The notes under the pieces: generated by a model
The model's database searches: none
What the model saw: only the letters and a program-made list of their open reading frames with translations
Told to the model about the DNA's origin: nothing
Assembly: GCA_022865845.1 (NCBI GenBank)
Contig: JALHUC010000652.1
Coordinates: 1-6,177, forward strand
Direction of reading: 5' to 3'
Origin: a bacterium
Lineage (GTDB): Bacteria; BMS3Abin14
Length of the DNA stretch: 6,177 nt
Position numbers and translations under genes: made by a program
Part shown: positions 5,211 through 6,177 of the stretch, one piece after another
Layout: every line of letters starts with the position of its first letter
Numbering within the stretch: position 1 is the stretch's first letter

Positions 5211-6010
5211 ACAGCATTGCCTTCATAGGCGGCGGGAATATGGCCGAAGCTCTGGCAGTGGGAATCATCAGAGCCAGGATCGTACCGGCTGAATCGATCA
5301 TTGTTTCAGATCCGATGTCCGAACGGCGCACTTATCTGCTCCAGCAGCATGGACTCATGAGCACCGACCGGAACACTCAGGCCGCCGCGGCTGGAGGAAC
5401 CATTTTTCTGGCCGTTAAACCACAGGTTCTTCCAGAGGTGCTTCAGGAGATTGCCCCCTCCATCGGCACAGACCAGCTTGTCATCTCCATAGCAGCGGGG
5501 ATCACCCTCGGACTTCTGGAAAAATCACTGCCCGGGGTGCCTGTCATCAGGTCCATGCCCAACACACCCGCACTTGTAGGCAATGGAGCAACCGTCATCT
5601 CTCCCGGCCAAAGTGTCCATGCTGATAACACGCACTGGGCCGTGGAGCTTTTCCAGGCTGTGGGAACCTGCCACGTCCTTCCCGAGGATCTGCTGGATGC
5701 CGTCACGGGCCTTTCCGGAAGCGGCCCGGCCTATATCTTCCGCATGGCTGAGGCTTTGATCGAGGCCGGCATGTCGGTTGGGATCCCTGCCGAGGAGTCC
5801 GCCGGTCTGGTGAAACAGACGATCATGGGGGCCGCACGCATGATGATGGAGACAGAAAAGAGTCCTACCCAACTGCGGGAAATGGTGACCTCACCGGGGG
5901 GAACGACTCAGGCGGGTCTCGCTGCCATGGATGAAGCCGATTTCACCGAGGCCGTTGTGGAAGCGGTGATGGCAGCGACTAAAAGAGCGAAAGAACTTGG
6001 TAAGGGCTGA
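5198..6010 (+). CDS. proC: Pyrroline-5-carboxylate reductase (ProC)
   Basis: ProC reduces 1-pyrroline-5-carboxylate to L-proline with NAD(P)H, the last step of proline synthesis, in the cytoplasm. The 270-aa length is normal for the family. An N-terminal Rossmann fold is evident from IAFIGGGNMAEAL (7-19), with AVKPQ (72-76) after the fourth strand region and the family motif SMPNTP (119-124). The C-terminal helical dimerisation domain carries GLSGSGPAY (171-179) and the substrate-site motif TSPGGTT (231-237). All key motifs are intact. The ATG is preceded by GGGAG at 7 nt spacing and starts six codons before the conserved fold. The gene is divergent from the yggT-divIVA cluster, with which proC is co-located in many bacteria. 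The ribosome-binding site and first codons lie in a perfect inverted repeat that could affect expression. No obvious terminator follows. Confidence 0.97.
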   Translation: MDYRNSIAFIGGGNMAEALAVGIIRARIVPAESIIVSDPMSERRTYLLQQHGLMSTDRNTQAAAAGGTIFLAVKPQVLPEVLQEIAPSIGTDQLVISIAAGITLGLLEKSLPGVPVIRSMPNTPALVGNGATVISPGQSVHADNTHWAVELFQAVGTCHVLPEDLLDAVTGLSGSGPAYIFRMAEALIEAGMSVGIPAEESAGLVKQTIMGAARMMMETEKSPTQLREMVTSPGGTTQAGLAAMDEADFTEAVVEAVMAATKRAKELGKG

Positions 6011-6015
6011 CAACT

Positions 6016-6071
6016 GTCGACTTGGCGACTGAGCGACGAAGCGAAAAGGCGAAAGACGAGTACGAGTTCGA
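6016..6071. repeat. Period-8 CGA-core degenerate repeat after proC
   Basis: CGA trinucleotides recur at 6018, 6026, 6034, 6042 and 6050 (8-bp steps), then at 6057, 6063 and 6069 with shorter steps. Units look like GGCGACTG, AGCGACGA and AGCGAAAA. The block starts a few bases after the proC stop codon. It resembles, in style but not in sequence, the heptamer blocks upstream of proC. Confidence 0.7.
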
Positions 6072-6092
6072 ATACGGCAAAGACATATTTTA

Positions 6093-6120
6093 CAGGGATG
6101 AAGGGGATAAGGGGGATACG
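6093..6120. repeat. Short GGGGATA-type repeat
   Basis: GGGAT recurs at 6095, 6104 and 6113, at 9-bp steps, in purine-rich DNA. It is a further low-complexity block, with no sign of coding. Confidence 0.55.
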
Positions 6121-6177
6121 GGAAACCCCACCCTTCCCCGCCGTCATTCCGGGCAGAGCCTAAAAACAATCTACTCC
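6121..6177. other. Non-coding tail at window edge, possible extragenic repeat fragment
   Basis: No gene is apparent. The string CCGTCATTCCGGGC at about 6141-6154 resembles the start of GTCATTCC-type extragenic repeats that are widespread in proteobacteria, but the expected inverted partner is not visible before the window ends. The identification is from memory of such repeats and is tentative. Confidence 0.25.

Noticed and set aside
5525..5872. 115-codon leftward frame
   Set aside because: It is antisense to proC, whose frame carries all the family motifs.
5891..6169. 92-codon leftward frame covering the proC end and the window tail
   Set aside because: It consists of the reverse of proC plus low-complexity repeats, and shows no conserved protein pattern.
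6011..6177. Intrinsic terminator after proC
   Set aside because: I found no stable GC stem followed by a T-run; short self-complementary pieces such as GTCGAC are part of the period-8 repeat.

Overview
The window reads like chromosomal DNA of a Gram-negative, deltaproteobacterium-like organism. The support is indirect: lipoprotein and periplasmic signal sequences, a DivIVA-domain protein in a YggT/YggU cluster, and intergenic DNA made of short, period-7/8 degenerate repeats of a kind I associate with such genomes. The taxon is an inference; no rRNA or other marker gene is present.

Layout. Seven genes run leftwards from about 4845 to 74 and look like one operon. In transcription order they are a YggT-family membrane protein (GTG start), a DivIVA-domain coiled-coil protein, a small unrecognised putative lipoprotein, a YggU/DUF167 protein (GTG start), a membrane-anchored HExxH metallopeptidase of the peptidase-MA type, a TPR-like/PEGA-domain envelope protein, and a Kelch-like lipoprotein. 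Gaps are 24, 25 and 11 bp, followed by overlaps of 4, 71 and 7 bp, so translational coupling is likely. A good sigma70-type promoter (TAGACA, 17 bp, TATAGT) lies just upstream of the YggT gene. proC (pyrroline-5-carboxylate reductase) points the other way at 5198-6010. YggT, DivIVA, YggU and ProC are known companions in bacterial cell-division and housekeeping clusters. The last three leftward genes are accessory envelope or secretion-type genes attached to that core.

The 352-bp divergent intergenic region (4846-5197) is the most unusual part. It holds the promoter of the leftward operon, three separate blocks of heptameric direct repeats, a triple GTGCAC palindrome, and a perfect 25-bp inverted repeat (5081-5105 and 5186-5210). 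The right arm of that repeat contains the proC ribosome-binding site, start codon and first codons. The arms enclose 80 bp that include the only promoter-like sequence I can see for proC. This geometry fits an invertible promoter segment, a start-site-sequestering hairpin, or a short inverted duplication left by DNA repair; sequence alone does not decide.

Two further oddities stand out. A 15-bp tandem repeat lies in the 71-bp overlap of the peptidase and PEGA genes and is translated in two frames. At the left edge, GC content falls from about 55-60% to about 31% inside the Kelch-like gene near position 365, which suggests a recombination joint or acquired DNA. The 167 bases after proC hold only low-complexity repeats and no convincing gene or terminator.
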